Source of the DNA: Clostridia bacterium
GTDB taxonomy: Bacteria; Bacillota; Clostridia; Oscillospirales; CAG-272
Direction: 5' to 3'
Assembly: GCA_024404435.1 (NCBI GenBank)
Contig: JAKSPW010000015.1
Location: 1 to 13,799, forward strand
Length of the DNA: 13,799 nucleotides
Shown here: positions 1 to 6,678 of the stretch, one piece after another
Layout of the letters: each line of letters opens with the position of its first letter
How positions within the stretch are numbered: the stretch's first letter is position 1
Translations under genes and position numbers: made by a program
Notes under the pieces: generated by a model
What the model was told of the DNA's origin: nothing
Database searches by the model: none
Seen by the model: only the letters and a program-made list of their open reading frames with translations

Positions 1-21
1 GAAGATCATCGAGAGAAAATC

Positions 22-975
22 TTAAACGAAAGCTCCCTCGACTTCAAGGGCGATGCTCTTTAATTTCCCGGCGGAGTCGATGAGCTGCTCTTTCTCCATG
101 GAGCTGAGCGGAATGTCGAGAACGTGCTCGACTCCGCCCGAGCCGATCACGGCGGGAACTCCGAGGCAAACGTCTTCGAGCCCGTAATGACCCGACACGA
201 GCGTTGATACGGGAAGGATCGTTTTTTCATCCCTCACGATGGAAGTAACGATCCTTTTTGTCGCCTGCGCGATGGCGTAATACGTCGCTCCCTTCGCCTT
301 TATGATGTCGTACGCGCTGTCCCGGACATAATCGAAAATATCGTACAGCTCGTCCATGTCGGCGCACCCGTCGCAGATAGGGCAGTAGTCATCCATGTCG
401 ATGCCGGACACGTTCGCACTGCTCCATACGGGGAATTCGCTGTCTCCGTGCTCACCCATGATAAAGGTGTGCACGTTGCGGAAGTCGACGCCGAGATGAC
501 GTCCGACGAGGTACTTCATCCGCGCCGTGTCCAGCACCGTGCCGCTTCCGATAACCCGCGAGGCGGGGAAGCCCGACTGCCTCAGGGCGACGTGAGTGAG
601 GATGTCGACCGGATTTGAGACGACGAGCAGGATGCACTCGCCGTTCACTTTTTTGATTTTTTCGATGATGTCTCCGAATACGGCCGTATTGCGGTGGAGC
701 AGATCGATCCTCGTTTCTCCCGGCTTCTGTCCCACGCCCGCTGAAATAATGACGATCGACGCGTCTTTCAGTCCTTCGTAATCGTCGTCATATATCTTCA
801 TCGGAGACGTGAAGGGCAGGCAGTGGCTCAGATCCATCGCTTCGCCCTTTGCCTTTTCGCGGTTCGAATCAATGAGGACCATCTCCGAAAACAGTCCGCT
901 TTCCATCAGCGTGTATGCAATGGTGGAGCCGACGAATCCGCAGCCGACTATCCCGACTTTCTTTATATCTGTCAT
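22..975 (-). CDS. ldh: L-lactate dehydrogenase
   Basis: NAD-dependent LDH/MDH superfamily enzyme, cytosolic, interconverting pyruvate and lactate and so regenerating NAD+ in fermentation. The protein is 317 aa, the normal full length. The N-terminus has the Rossmann dinucleotide motif GCGFVG. The segment GQKPGETRIDLL carries glutamine at the substrate-specificity position (Gln in LDH, Arg in malate dehydrogenase) and the mobile-loop arginine. DTARMKYL supplies the Asp/Arg pair, and MGEHGDSEFPVW holds the catalytic histidine. These features favour LDH over MDH. The ATG start follows an AAAGGAG ribosome binding site about 8 bases upstream; the stop is TAA. It is divergent from tyrS with about 70 bases between its start and the tyrS -35 box; I see no convincing promoter of its own there. 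Its downstream neighbour lies outside the window. The family is certain; the substrate call rests on the Gln. Confidence 0.95.
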   Translation of the reverse strand: MTDIKKVGIVGCGFVGSTIAYTLMESGLFSEMVLIDSNREKAKGEAMDLSHCLPFTSPMKIYDDDYEGLKDASIVIISAGVGQKPGETRIDLLHRNTAVFGDIIEKIKKVNGECILLVVSNPVDILTHVALRQSGFPASRVIGSGTVLDTARMKYLVGRHLGVDFRNVHTFIMGEHGDSEFPVWSSANVSGIDMDDYCPICDGCADMDELYDIFDYVRDSAYDIIKAKGATYYAIAQATKRIVTSIVRDEKTILPVSTLVSGHYGLEDVCLGVPAVIGSGGVEHVLDIPLSSMEKEQLIDSAGKLKSIALEVEGAFV

Positions 976-1047
976 AATTATTTTCTCCTTTCTCCGGACT
1001 TATTTTTCCGTTTTTGTTCTTTAAAAATACTAATTGACAATAAAACC

Positions 1048-1076
1048 TTGACTAAAAACTTCATTTGTGATATACT
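1048..1076 (+). promoter_or_regulatory. Sigma-A promoter of tyrS leader
   Basis: TTGACT (1048-1053), a 17-base spacer, then TATACT (1071-1076), with TG one base before the -10 box (extended -10). Initiation would fall near 1083, just before the conserved 5' end of the T-box leader, which supports the call. A second TTGACA at 1034-1039 has no matching -10 box at the right distance. Confidence 0.8.
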
Positions 1077-1083
1077 TAACCAA

Positions 1084-1340
1084 GATAAGGCAGAGACGGA
1101 AAGAAGTAACGGTTTTTTTCACTGAAGAGAGCGTTCGGCCGGTGCAAGAACGTGTGACGGATCCGCGAATACGTTCCCGAGCTGCTTCCCCGAAACAGAG
1201 TAGGGGAAGACGGGTGCGCCCGTTACGGCGCTTGTGTTAACGACACAGTAAGGTGCTTATTGCGAGATGAGCACAAATCAGAGGTGGTACCGCAATTATT
1301 TGCCCTCTTTCCGTTTGGAAAAGAGGGCTTTATTATTTGT
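1084..1340 (+). ncRNA. T-box leader, tRNA-Tyr responsive
   Basis: A T-box riboswitch binds uncharged tRNA and controls transcription termination upstream of aminoacyl-tRNA synthetase genes. Seen here: a stem I region with the AAGTAA (AGUA) motif near 1105, the AGAGAG and GGTGCAAGA distal elements (about 1126-1149), and the T-box proper GAGGTGGTACCGC (1281-1293) that pairs with the tRNA acceptor end. The likely specifier is UAC (Tyr) at 1170-1172 in the context GAATACG, consistent with tyrS downstream. A terminator follows (1302-1338). The AGAGG at 1280-1284 can instead pair with CCTCT at 1304-1308 in the terminator's left arm, giving the expected antiterminator. Tyrosine starvation should therefore raise tyrS expression. 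The class is certain; the exact 5' end and the specifier are read by eye. Confidence 0.93.
1302..1338 (+). terminator. Conditional terminator of T-box leader
   Basis: GCCCTCTTTCC (1302-1312) pairs with GGAAAAGAGGGC (1317-1328) with one bulged A and a GTTT loop, followed by TTTATTATTT. Its left arm is shared with the T-box antiterminator, so it forms only when charged tRNA-Tyr prevails. Confidence 0.9.
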
Positions 1341-1364
1341 TAATTATTTTCGGAGGATATAAAA

Positions 1365-2207
1365 ATGCAAATCTATGAAGAACTTGTTGCGAGAGGACTT
1401 ATCGCGCAGGTAACTGACGAGCCTCAGATCAGAGAGCTCGTCAACAACGGCAAGGCTACCTTCTACATCGGCTTCGACTGCACTGCCGACAGCCTTACCG
1501 CAGGTCACTTCATGGCTCTCACGCTCATGAAGAGACTCCAGATGGCAGGCAACAGACCGATCGCTCTGATCGGCGGCGGCACCACGATGATCGGTGACCC
1601 GTCCGGCAGGACCGATATGAGAAAAATGCTCACCAAGGAAGACATCGCGCACAATGCCGAGTGCTTCAAGAAGCAGATGGAAAGCTTCATCGAGTTCGGC
1701 GAGGGCAAGGCGATGATGATCAACAACGCCGAGTGGCTCCTCAACCTCAACTACGTCGAGCTTCTCCGCGAGGTCGGCGCATGCTTCTCAGTCAACAACA
1801 TGCTGAGAGCAGAGTGCTACAAGCAGAGAATGGAGAAGGGACTCTCCTTCCTCGAATTCAACTACATGATAATGCAGTCGTACGACTTCTACTACCTCTT
1901 CCAGCATTACGGATGCAATCTCCAGTTCGGCGGAGACGACCAGTGGTCGAATATGCTCGGCGGCACGGAGCTGATACGCCGCAAGCTCGGTGCTGACGCG
2001 AACGCAATGACGATCACGCTCCTCACCGACTCGCAGGGCAAGAAGATGGGCAAGACCGCGGGCAACGCCGTATGGCTCGACCCGAACAAGACGAGCCCGT
2101 TCGAATTCTACCAGTATTGGAGAAACGTCGGCGACGCGGACGTTATGAAGTGCATCAGAATGCTAACGTTCCTTCCGCTCGAGCAGATCGACGAGATGGA
2201 TAAGTGA
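1365..2207 (+). CDS. tyrS: Tyrosyl-tRNA synthetase, catalytic part, stopped by in-frame UGA
   Basis: Class Ic aminoacyl-tRNA synthetase that charges tRNA-Tyr with tyrosine using ATP. The start is ATG at 1365, eight bases after GGAGG. Motifs: GFDCT (36-40), the HIGH-equivalent TAGH (45-48), GGDDQWSN (189-196) and the KMSKS-equivalent KMGKT (227-231). The catalytic Rossmann domain is complete. Reading stops at codon 281 (TGA at 2205-2207), but the same frame continues open for 126 more codons to TAA at 2586-2588, and the continuation is clearly the rest of TyrRS. Read through, it would be 407 aa, the usual family length. The stop sits in EMDK-stop-DDSR; in related clostridial proteins I recall Trp at this place (EMDKW), so a TGG-to-TGA change explains it. 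Four other Trp codons in this gene are TGG. Without the C-terminal part the product lacks the S4 domain and should bind tRNA poorly. It may be a real nonsense mutation, a sequencing or assembly error, or leaky readthrough. Confidence 0.93.
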   Translation: MQIYEELVARGLIAQVTDEPQIRELVNNGKATFYIGFDCTADSLTAGHFMALTLMKRLQMAGNRPIALIGGGTTMIGDPSGRTDMRKMLTKEDIAHNAECFKKQMESFIEFGEGKAMMINNAEWLLNLNYVELLREVGACFSVNNMLRAECYKQRMEKGLSFLEFNYMIMQSYDFYYLFQHYGCNLQFGGDDQWSNMLGGTELIRRKLGADANAMTITLLTDSQGKKMGKTAGNAVWLDPNKTSPFEFYQYWRNVGDADVMKCIRMLTFLPLEQIDEMDK

Positions 2208-2342
2208 GACGACAGCCGCATCAATGAGAAGAAGGACATCCTCGCATACGAGCTGACCTCTCTCGTTCACGGAACGGAAGAAGCAGACAAGGCAAGAGAA
2301 GTATCGAAATCGCTGTTCGCAGGCGGCGGAGACGACGCCAAC

Positions 2343-2588
2343 ATGCCGACGACAGAGATCGACGCGTCTGAGATTCCCGAGGACGGCATCAACATCGTCG
2401 ACCTCATGATGAAGTGTGAGCTCGCCGCAAGCAAGGGCGATGCAAGACGACTCATCCAGCAGGGCGGTGTCATCGCGAACGAAGTCAAGGTCAATGCTCC
2501 CGACGAAAAGTTCACGCTCGACGCTCTGAAAGAGGGAGTCAAGATACGCCGCGGTAAAAAAGTGTTCCACAAGGCGATAGTAAAATAA
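2343..2588 (+). CDS. tyrS: C-terminal S4 domain of TyrRS, detached by upstream UGA
   Basis: This is the remainder of tyrS in the same frame as 1365-2207. Coding similarity starts directly after the UGA (codons from 2208 read DDSRINEKKDILAYEL, the helical anticodon-binding linker). The first in-frame ATG after the stop is at 2343 (MPTTEID), corresponding to residue 327 of an intact 407-aa protein. From there 81 aa make an S4 RNA-binding domain: LAASKGDARRLIQQGGV followed by VKVNAPDE and the basic end IRRGKKVFHKAIVK. Independent translation is doubtful: only a GGCGGAG stretch about 11 bases upstream could act as a ribosome binding site, and that is also coding sequence. Most likely it is the cut-off end of one gene rather than a separate gene. 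A terminator follows within three bases. Confidence 0.75.
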   Translation: MPTTEIDASEIPEDGINIVDLMMKCELAASKGDARRLIQQGGVIANEVKVNAPDEKFTLDALKEGVKIRRGKKVFHKAIVK

Positions 2589-2590
2589 TG

Positions 2591-2618
2591 AAAAAGTCAC
2601 CGAAAGGTGACTTTTTTT
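2591..2618 (+). terminator. Rho-independent terminator of tyrS
   Basis: GTCACC (2596-2601), a GAAA loop, GGTGAC (2606-2611), then seven T, with an A-tract before the stem that could extend the pairing. It lies directly after the TAA at 2586-2588, which supports that TAA as the original end of tyrS. Confidence 0.92.
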
Positions 2619-2659
2619 CATGCCTTTACGGTAAATCGGCAAAAGTTTTTTGTAAACTG

Positions 2660-2688
2660 TTTATTTTTTTCTCCTTTTATGGTAAAAT
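2660..2688 (+). promoter_or_regulatory. Possible promoter of ispD-ispF
   Basis: A -10-like TAAAAT (2683-2688) is preceded by TGG (extended -10), with a weak TTTATT (2660-2665) 17 bases upstream. Two perfect TATAAT hexamers overlap at 2688-2693 and 2693-2698 but lack good -35 partners. A promoter is expected here because a terminator lies just upstream; the exact boxes are uncertain. Confidence 0.45.
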
Positions 2689-2726
2689 ATAATATAATGG
2701 TAAATGTCGGACAAAGGAGCCTCGTG

Positions 2727-3476
2727 ATGGGATTTCGTGAGTTACTGAAAAAAGCGGCACACGCCGTCTCCCCGAGACAGAGGACAACGGCTCTGATTCT
2801 CGCCGCGGGAAGCGGAACGAGATTCGGTGAACGCAAGCAGTTCACGGAAATACTCGGAGTTCCCGTGCTTCTCCGCACGGCGCTCACGTTCGATGCCTGC
2901 CCGCTTATCGACGAGGTGATCGTCGTAACGGGTGAGGAAGACATCACTTCCTGCCGCGAAATGCTCGAGGGCAGGATAGGGAAGCTTACAAAAGTAGTTG
3001 CGGGCGGCGCGACGCGTCAGGAGTCCGCGATGGCGGGACTCGAAGAGGTCGATCCCAAAAGCGATTTTATCGCGATCCACGATGCCGCAAGGTGCCTCGT
3101 GACGGTCGACGTGATCGAAAAGGTACTTCACGAAGCCTATGAGACAGGTGCTGCGGCGGCAGCGGAAAAAGCGGTCGACACAGTGAAGTTTGCCGACGGA
3201 AACGGTGTCATCACCGAGACCATCGACAGAGATCACGTGTGGCTCATGAAGACGCCTCAGATATTCGACGCGAATATGTACAGAGCCGCCGTTTACAGCG
3301 CATACAAGGACAAAGTACCGGTCACCGACGACTGCATGCTCGTCGAGAGACTCGGATTCAGGATAAAAGCCGTGGACTGCGGCAGAGAAAACATCAAGAT
3401 AACGTACGCCGAGGACAAGATCATTGCCGAGGCAATACTTACTTCCCGCGAGGAGCGGAAAAATTCGGAGGAATAA
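2727..3476 (+). CDS. ispD: 2-C-methyl-D-erythritol 4-phosphate cytidylyltransferase
   Basis: Third step of the non-mevalonate (MEP) isoprenoid pathway: joins CTP and methylerythritol phosphate to give CDP-ME and pyrophosphate. With the ATG at 2727, seven bases after AAAGGAG (2713-2719), the protein is 249 aa. An in-frame GTG lies one codon upstream, and longer ATG starts lack ribosome binding sites and would begin in the tyrS terminator. Motifs: nucleotide-binding LAAGSGTRFG (25-34) with KQF (37-39), GGATRQES (93-100), IHDAAR (117-122), TPQIF (176-180) and VTDDC (199-203), all in family order. About 18 residues precede the usual family start, a short basic helix. ispF starts five bases after its TAA stop, and the pair is commonly adjacent or fused in bacteria. 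Confidence 0.94.
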   Translation: MGFRELLKKAAHAVSPRQRTTALILAAGSGTRFGERKQFTEILGVPVLLRTALTFDACPLIDEVIVVTGEEDITSCREMLEGRIGKLTKVVAGGATRQESAMAGLEEVDPKSDFIAIHDAARCLVTVDVIEKVLHEAYETGAAAAAEKAVDTVKFADGNGVITETIDRDHVWLMKTPQIFDANMYRAAVYSAYKDKVPVTDDCMLVERLGFRIKAVDCGRENIKITYAEDKIIAEAILTSREERKNSEE

Positions 3477-3480
3477 TCAG

Positions 3481-3951
3481 ATGAGGATCGGGCACGGGTA
3501 TGATGCTCACAGAGTTGAGGCGGGGAAACCTCTCGTTATCGGAGGGGTACCTGTCGAATGTGACTTTGGGCTCATGGCTCATTCCGACGGCGACGTGCTC
3601 ATACACGCGCTTGCCGACGCAGTGCTCGGTGCCGCGGGACTCCGCGACATAGGGTACTATTTTCCCGATTCATCTGACGACACACTTAAGATGGACAGTC
3701 GGATAATACTTGAAGAAGCTTTGTCGAGGGCCCGAAAACAAGGGTTTGAGCTCGACTATGCCGACGTTACCCTGATAGCACAAAAGCCGAAAATGGCGCC
3801 TTATATAGATAAGATCAGAGCCTCACTTGCCGACACGATGGGAGTATCTCCCGACAGAGTGAACGTAAAGGCAACCACCGAAGAAAAGATGGGCTTTACG
3901 GGACGCGGTGAGGGAATATCCGCACACGCGGTCTGTATTCTTACCGAATAA
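3481..3951 (+). CDS. ispF: 2-C-methyl-D-erythritol 2,4-cyclodiphosphate synthase
   Basis: Fifth step of the MEP pathway: cyclises CDP-ME 2-phosphate to MEcPP with release of CMP. The protein is 156 aa, typical for this small trimeric, metal-dependent enzyme. It starts MRIGHGYDAHR, with the metal ligands Asp8 and His10 and the third ligand His42. HSDGD (34-38), the loop around FPDSS (61-65) and the C-terminal stretch from KATTEEKMGF through GRGEGI (130-146) are family signatures. The ATG at 3481 follows GGAGG (3467-3471); a longer in-frame start at 3424 lies inside ispD and is rejected. It is co-transcribed with ispD and followed by a strong terminator. The intervening kinase gene ispE is not in this window. 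Confidence 0.96.
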   Translation: MRIGHGYDAHRVEAGKPLVIGGVPVECDFGLMAHSDGDVLIHALADAVLGAAGLRDIGYYFPDSSDDTLKMDSRIILEEALSRARKQGFELDYADVTLIAQKPKMAPYIDKIRASLADTMGVSPDRVNVKATTEEKMGFTGRGEGISAHAVCILTE

Positions 3952-3955
3952 ATGA

Positions 3956-3985
3956 GGGCACCCTTTCGGGTGCCCGTTTATTTTT
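3956..3985 (+). terminator. Rho-independent terminator of ispD-ispF
   Basis: GGGCACCC (3956-3963), loop TTTC, GGGTGCCC (3968-3975), then GTTTATTTTT. It lies four bases after the ispF stop. Confidence 0.92.
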
Positions 3986-4228
3986 AAGCCGCGAGCCGGT
4001 CCGTTCGGGTCACGTCCGGTAATTTTTACGTCCTTCGGTACGGCGTGCGGCGGATAATGAGTCGGGAGCAGCCGCCTGACTGCTCAATACCATAATATGA
4101 CGCGCCGTGCAGTCTGTGAAAGCGGAGCCCGTCGACACGGGCAGCGGAAAAATACGGTTTGAGTCCGTAAACGGAAATTCCGCGTCATTTGCCGACCGAT
4201 GAAGCAGAAAAAATGTGAGGTAGATAAA
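3986..4228 (+). other. Gene-free leader of rpe operon with several hairpins
   Basis: About 240 bases between the ispF terminator and rpe without a credible gene. Visible inverted repeats are GAGCAG/CTGCTC (4066-4071 with 4080-4085), GCCCGT/ACGGGC around CGAC (4127-4142) and TACGG/CCGTA around a seven-base loop (4153-4169). It is more GC-rich than the other intergenic stretches here. I could not match it to a riboswitch class I know: it lacks the M-box, cobalamin, TPP and SAM consensus blocks. No clear promoter or terminator is visible inside. It could be an unrecognised structured leader, a small RNA or decayed sequence. Confidence 0.4.
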
Positions 4229-4894
4229 ATGAAGAAAATAACGATCTCTCCGTCGCTGCTCGCCTGCGACTTCCTTCACCTTGAGGATGAAGTGAAAAGT
4301 GCCGTGGCAGCCGGTGCCGGAATGTTCCACGCCGACGTCATGGACGGAGTTTACGTTCCGAATATCAGCTTCGGCTTCGACATAATCAAGTCGATAGTAC
4401 GCGTTTCCGATATACCCGTTGACGCACATCTGATGATAAAGAAGCCGCAGAACTATATCGACGTTCTGAAAAACGCGGGAGTATACTCCGTGACCGTTCA
4501 TTCCGACTTTGACTCTCCCGAGCTCGTGAGACGTACGCTTGAGGATATCAAAGCGGCGGGAATGAAGGCGGGTCTCGCCCTCAGGCCGTGCTTCCCGGCG
4601 GAAACGGTTCTGCCGTACGCCGACATCTGCGAGATCTTCCTCGTGATGACCGTGGAGCCGGGCTTCGGCGGTCAGAAATTCATGAGCGACATGATCCCGA
4701 AGATTCGCGAGATTAAAAAGATCGCCGACGGAGCCGACCACGAGATCTCCGTTCAGGTCGACGGCGGTATCGGTGAGGCGACGATCGGCGCGGTATCCGA
4801 GGCGGGAGCCGACAACTTCGTCATCGGAACGGCGTTCTTCAAGGCAGAAGACAGAAAATCCGCAGTCGAAAAATTCATTGAGGCTGCAAAATAA
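4229..4894 (+). CDS. rpe: Ribulose-phosphate 3-epimerase
   Basis: Interconverts ribulose 5-phosphate and xylulose 5-phosphate in the pentose phosphate pathway; a cytosolic TIM barrel with a bound divalent metal. From the ATG at 4229 it is 221 aa, the family norm. Motifs: ISPSLLACDF (6-15), HADVMDG (34-40) with metal ligands His34 and Asp36, DAHLM (65-69) with His67, VMTVEPGFGGQKF (139-151), and VDGGI (177-181) with the catalytic/metal Asp178. An in-frame ATG at 4199 exists, but the one at 4229 has GTGAGG eight bases upstream and gives the usual N-terminus. mgtE follows after 39 bases with no terminator between, so the two are probably co-transcribed. Confidence 0.96.
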   Translation: MKKITISPSLLACDFLHLEDEVKSAVAAGAGMFHADVMDGVYVPNISFGFDIIKSIVRVSDIPVDAHLMIKKPQNYIDVLKNAGVYSVTVHSDFDSPELVRRTLEDIKAAGMKAGLALRPCFPAETVLPYADICEIFLVMTVEPGFGGQKFMSDMIPKIREIKKIADGADHEISVQVDGGIGEATIGAVSEAGADNFVIGTAFFKAEDRKSAVEKFIEAAK

Positions 4895-4933
4895 TAAACT
4901 AAAAAATACTATCCGAAGAAAGGAGTGCATCAC

Positions 4934-6292
4934 ATGATCGTAGATATCAGAGAATGCGTGGACATGATCGAAGAATTGCTTGAAAAAAAGGATTACAGAT
5001 CTCTCCGAAGTACGCTCGCCGATCTCGAGCCCGCAGACGCAGCTGAAGTACTTGACATGATGGATGAAGAAGACATCCCGCTCCTTTTCAGGATACTTCC
5101 GAAAGATTTTGCCTCGGATTGCTTCGTTGAGATGGACAGTGACCATCAGATGATGCTCATCACCGCCTTCAGCGATACGGAGCTTGACGAGATCGTCGAC
5201 GACCTGTTCGTCGATGATACCGTAGACATCATCGAGGAGATGCCCGCCAACGTCGTCAAGAGGATACTCTCTCACGCCGATCCCGAGAAGCGAATGATCA
5301 TCAACAAGATACTCGCTTATCCTAAGGACAGCGCGGGCGCGATCATGACGACCGAGTACGTGGCGCTCAGAGAGAACATGACCGCCGAGGACGTGTTCAA
5401 AAAGATCAAGCGCACGGGCGTCGACAAGGAAACGATCTACACCTGCTACGTTACGACGGACAAGAAAGAGCTCGTCGGCGTCGTGACCGTCAAGGACGTC
5501 CTCATGGCGCAGGACGATGACGTGACGGTCGGAGATCTCATGGAGACGCAGATCATCAGCGTCAACACGATGGAGGACAAAGAGGTCGCCGCGAAAATGC
5601 TTTCAAAGTACGACTTCCTCGCTCTTCCCGTGGTCGATAACGGAAACCGACTCGTCGGTATCGTCACTTACGACGACGCTATGGACGTCATCGAAAGTGA
5701 GGACACAGAGGATATCGAGATCATGGCGGCTATCACGCCTACCGATAAGCCCTACCTCAAGATAGGAGTCTTCGAGACGTGGCTTAAGCGTATCCCGTGG
5801 CTGCTGCTCCTCATGTTATCGGCAACTCTCACGAGCAAGATACTCCAGCACTTTGAAACCGCGCTCGCCGCACAGACGGCTCTGATCGCGTTCATTCCGA
5901 TGCTTATGGATACGGGAGGAAACGCAGGCTCGCAGGTCTCCGTCACCATCATCCGCGGACTCAGCCTCGGTGAGATCGAGCTGCGCGACATACTTCGCAT
6001 AATCTGGAAGGAGCTTCGCGTCGCGCTTCTCTGCGGCACGGTCCTTGCGATTTTCAATCTCGGCAAGATGATGCTCATCGACAACGTCACCTTTGAAACG
6101 GCTCTCGTCGTATGCCTGACGCTCATCGCAACTGTCACGACGGCAAAGCTCATCGGCGGAACGCTCCCGATACTCGCAAAAAGCATAGGCTTTGACCCTG
6201 CGGTCATGGCAAGTCCGTTCATCACGACGATCGTCGACGCACTGTCGCTTATCGTATATTTCAGGATCGCATCACTCATACTCGTAATGTAA
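4934..6292 (+). CDS. mgtE: Magnesium transporter MgtE
   Basis: Mg2+ channel/transporter of the inner membrane, gated by cytoplasmic Mg2+. With ATG at 4934 (AAAGGAG ends nine bases upstream) it is 452 aa. The alternative GTG at 4925 overlaps the ribosome binding site. Domains in order: acidic N-domain of helical repeats (about 1-130, including LADLEPADAAEVLDMM), two CBS domains (about 137-195 and 203-258) that sense Mg2+, a connecting helix (about 260-285), and a membrane domain of five helices (about 286-452). The pore signature MDTGGNAGSQ is at 325-334, and the TTIVDA segment (431-436) carries the conserved Asp of the ion site. No M-box riboswitch is present upstream; it appears to be the second gene of an rpe operon. 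The small coiled-coil gene follows 24 bases after the TAA. Confidence 0.95.
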   Translation: MIVDIRECVDMIEELLEKKDYRSLRSTLADLEPADAAEVLDMMDEEDIPLLFRILPKDFASDCFVEMDSDHQMMLITAFSDTELDEIVDDLFVDDTVDIIEEMPANVVKRILSHADPEKRMIINKILAYPKDSAGAIMTTEYVALRENMTAEDVFKKIKRTGVDKETIYTCYVTTDKKELVGVVTVKDVLMAQDDDVTVGDLMETQIISVNTMEDKEVAAKMLSKYDFLALPVVDNGNRLVGIVTYDDAMDVIESEDTEDIEIMAAITPTDKPYLKIGVFETWLKRIPWLLLLMLSATLTSKILQHFETALAAQTALIAFIPMLMDTGGNAGSQVSVTIIRGLSLGEIELRDILRIIWKELRVALLCGTVLAIFNLGKMMLIDNVTFETALVVCLTLIATVTTAKLIGGTLPILAKSIGFDPAVMASPFITTIVDALSLIVYFRIASLILVM

Positions 6293-6316
6293 ATTTATTT
6301 TAAGGAGGACATATAT

Positions 6317-6646
6317 ATGGAAGACGGAAAAATGAAAGAAATCTGGGGAAACGTGAAAACAGGCGCGAAGAGCGCGGCAAAATTCACGGCAGAAAAGACG
6401 TCCGAGCTCGCTGAGATCACAAAGCTGAAATACGCGATCCACAGCGCAAAGTCGAAGCTCGAAAAGTGCTACACGGAGCTCGGCAGACTCGACTATGACA
6501 AGTCGAAGACCGGCGACGATCACGCTGACGAAGTGGTCACGCTCATCATGCAGATCGACAAGCACCTCGACGACATCAGCAAGCTGACTGCGGAGATCGA
6601 GGAAGTCAAGGCAAAAAAGGCCGAGGCTGAAGAAACAGAAGAATAA
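6317..6646 (+). CDS. Small coiled-coil protein of unknown function
   Basis: 109 aa, not assigned to a named family. The ATG at 6317 follows a perfect AAGGAGG (6302-6308), so it is very likely translated. The N-terminal part (MEDGKMKEIWGNVKTGAKSA) may be amphipathic. Residues about 28-105 are strongly helical with heptad-like spacing (LKYAIHSAKSKLEKCYTELG, later LIMQIDKHLDDISKLTAEIE), ending in a Lys/Glu-rich tail. No signal peptide or membrane segment is seen. Similar short proteins with a conserved ELAEI.KLK..I start occur in clostridia, often uncharacterised and sometimes with a zinc ribbon, which is absent here. It probably shares a transcript with rpe and mgtE and ends at the bidirectional terminator. 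Confidence 0.8.
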   Translation: MEDGKMKEIWGNVKTGAKSAAKFTAEKTSELAEITKLKYAIHSAKSKLEKCYTELGRLDYDKSKTGDDHADEVVTLIMQIDKHLDDISKLTAEIEEVKAKKAEAEETEE

Positions 6647-6678
6647 AAAAAGAGACCACCGACGGTGGTCTCTTTTTT
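6646..6678. terminator. Bidirectional terminator between convergent operons
   Basis: AGAGACCACC (6651-6660), loop GAC, GGTGGTCTCT (6664-6673), flanked by an A-tract on the left and T-tract on the right, so it works in both directions. It ends the rpe-mgtE transcript and the metK transcript. Its last base overlaps the metK TGA stop, which supports UGA being read as a stop in this organism. Confidence 0.94.

Noticed and set aside
1034..1039. TTGACA as -35 box of a second tyrS promoter
   Set aside because: No -10-like sequence lies 16-18 bases downstream; the pair at 1048-1076 is much better.
976..1047. Promoter of ldh
   Set aside because: A promoter must be near, but only weak matches such as TTGTCA without a well-spaced -10 box are visible, so none is annotated.
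2205..2207. UGA read as Trp by a variant genetic code
   Set aside because: metK, ribU and rpsG end in TGA exactly at normal family ends (metK directly at its terminator), and TGG is used for Trp throughout.
2205..2250. UGA in tyrS as selenocysteine codon
   Set aside because: No stable hairpin with a SECIS-like loop follows the UGA within the usual distance, and the position is Trp, not Cys, in the recalled relatives.
4153..4169. tRNA T-arm-like hairpin (5-bp stem, loop TTTGAGT)
   Set aside because: The loop lacks the invariant C of TTCRA, and no matching acceptor, D or anticodon arms are found at tRNA spacing.
4895..4933. M-box Mg2+ riboswitch before mgtE
   Set aside because: The gap is only 39 bases, and the consensus blocks are absent both here and in the longer leader before rpe.
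4010..5275. Leftward open frame of 421 codons opposite rpe and mgtE
   Set aside because: It spans two well-identified genes in antisense and has no homology I recognise. Its 5' end lies inside mgtE, with no promoter or ribosome binding site.
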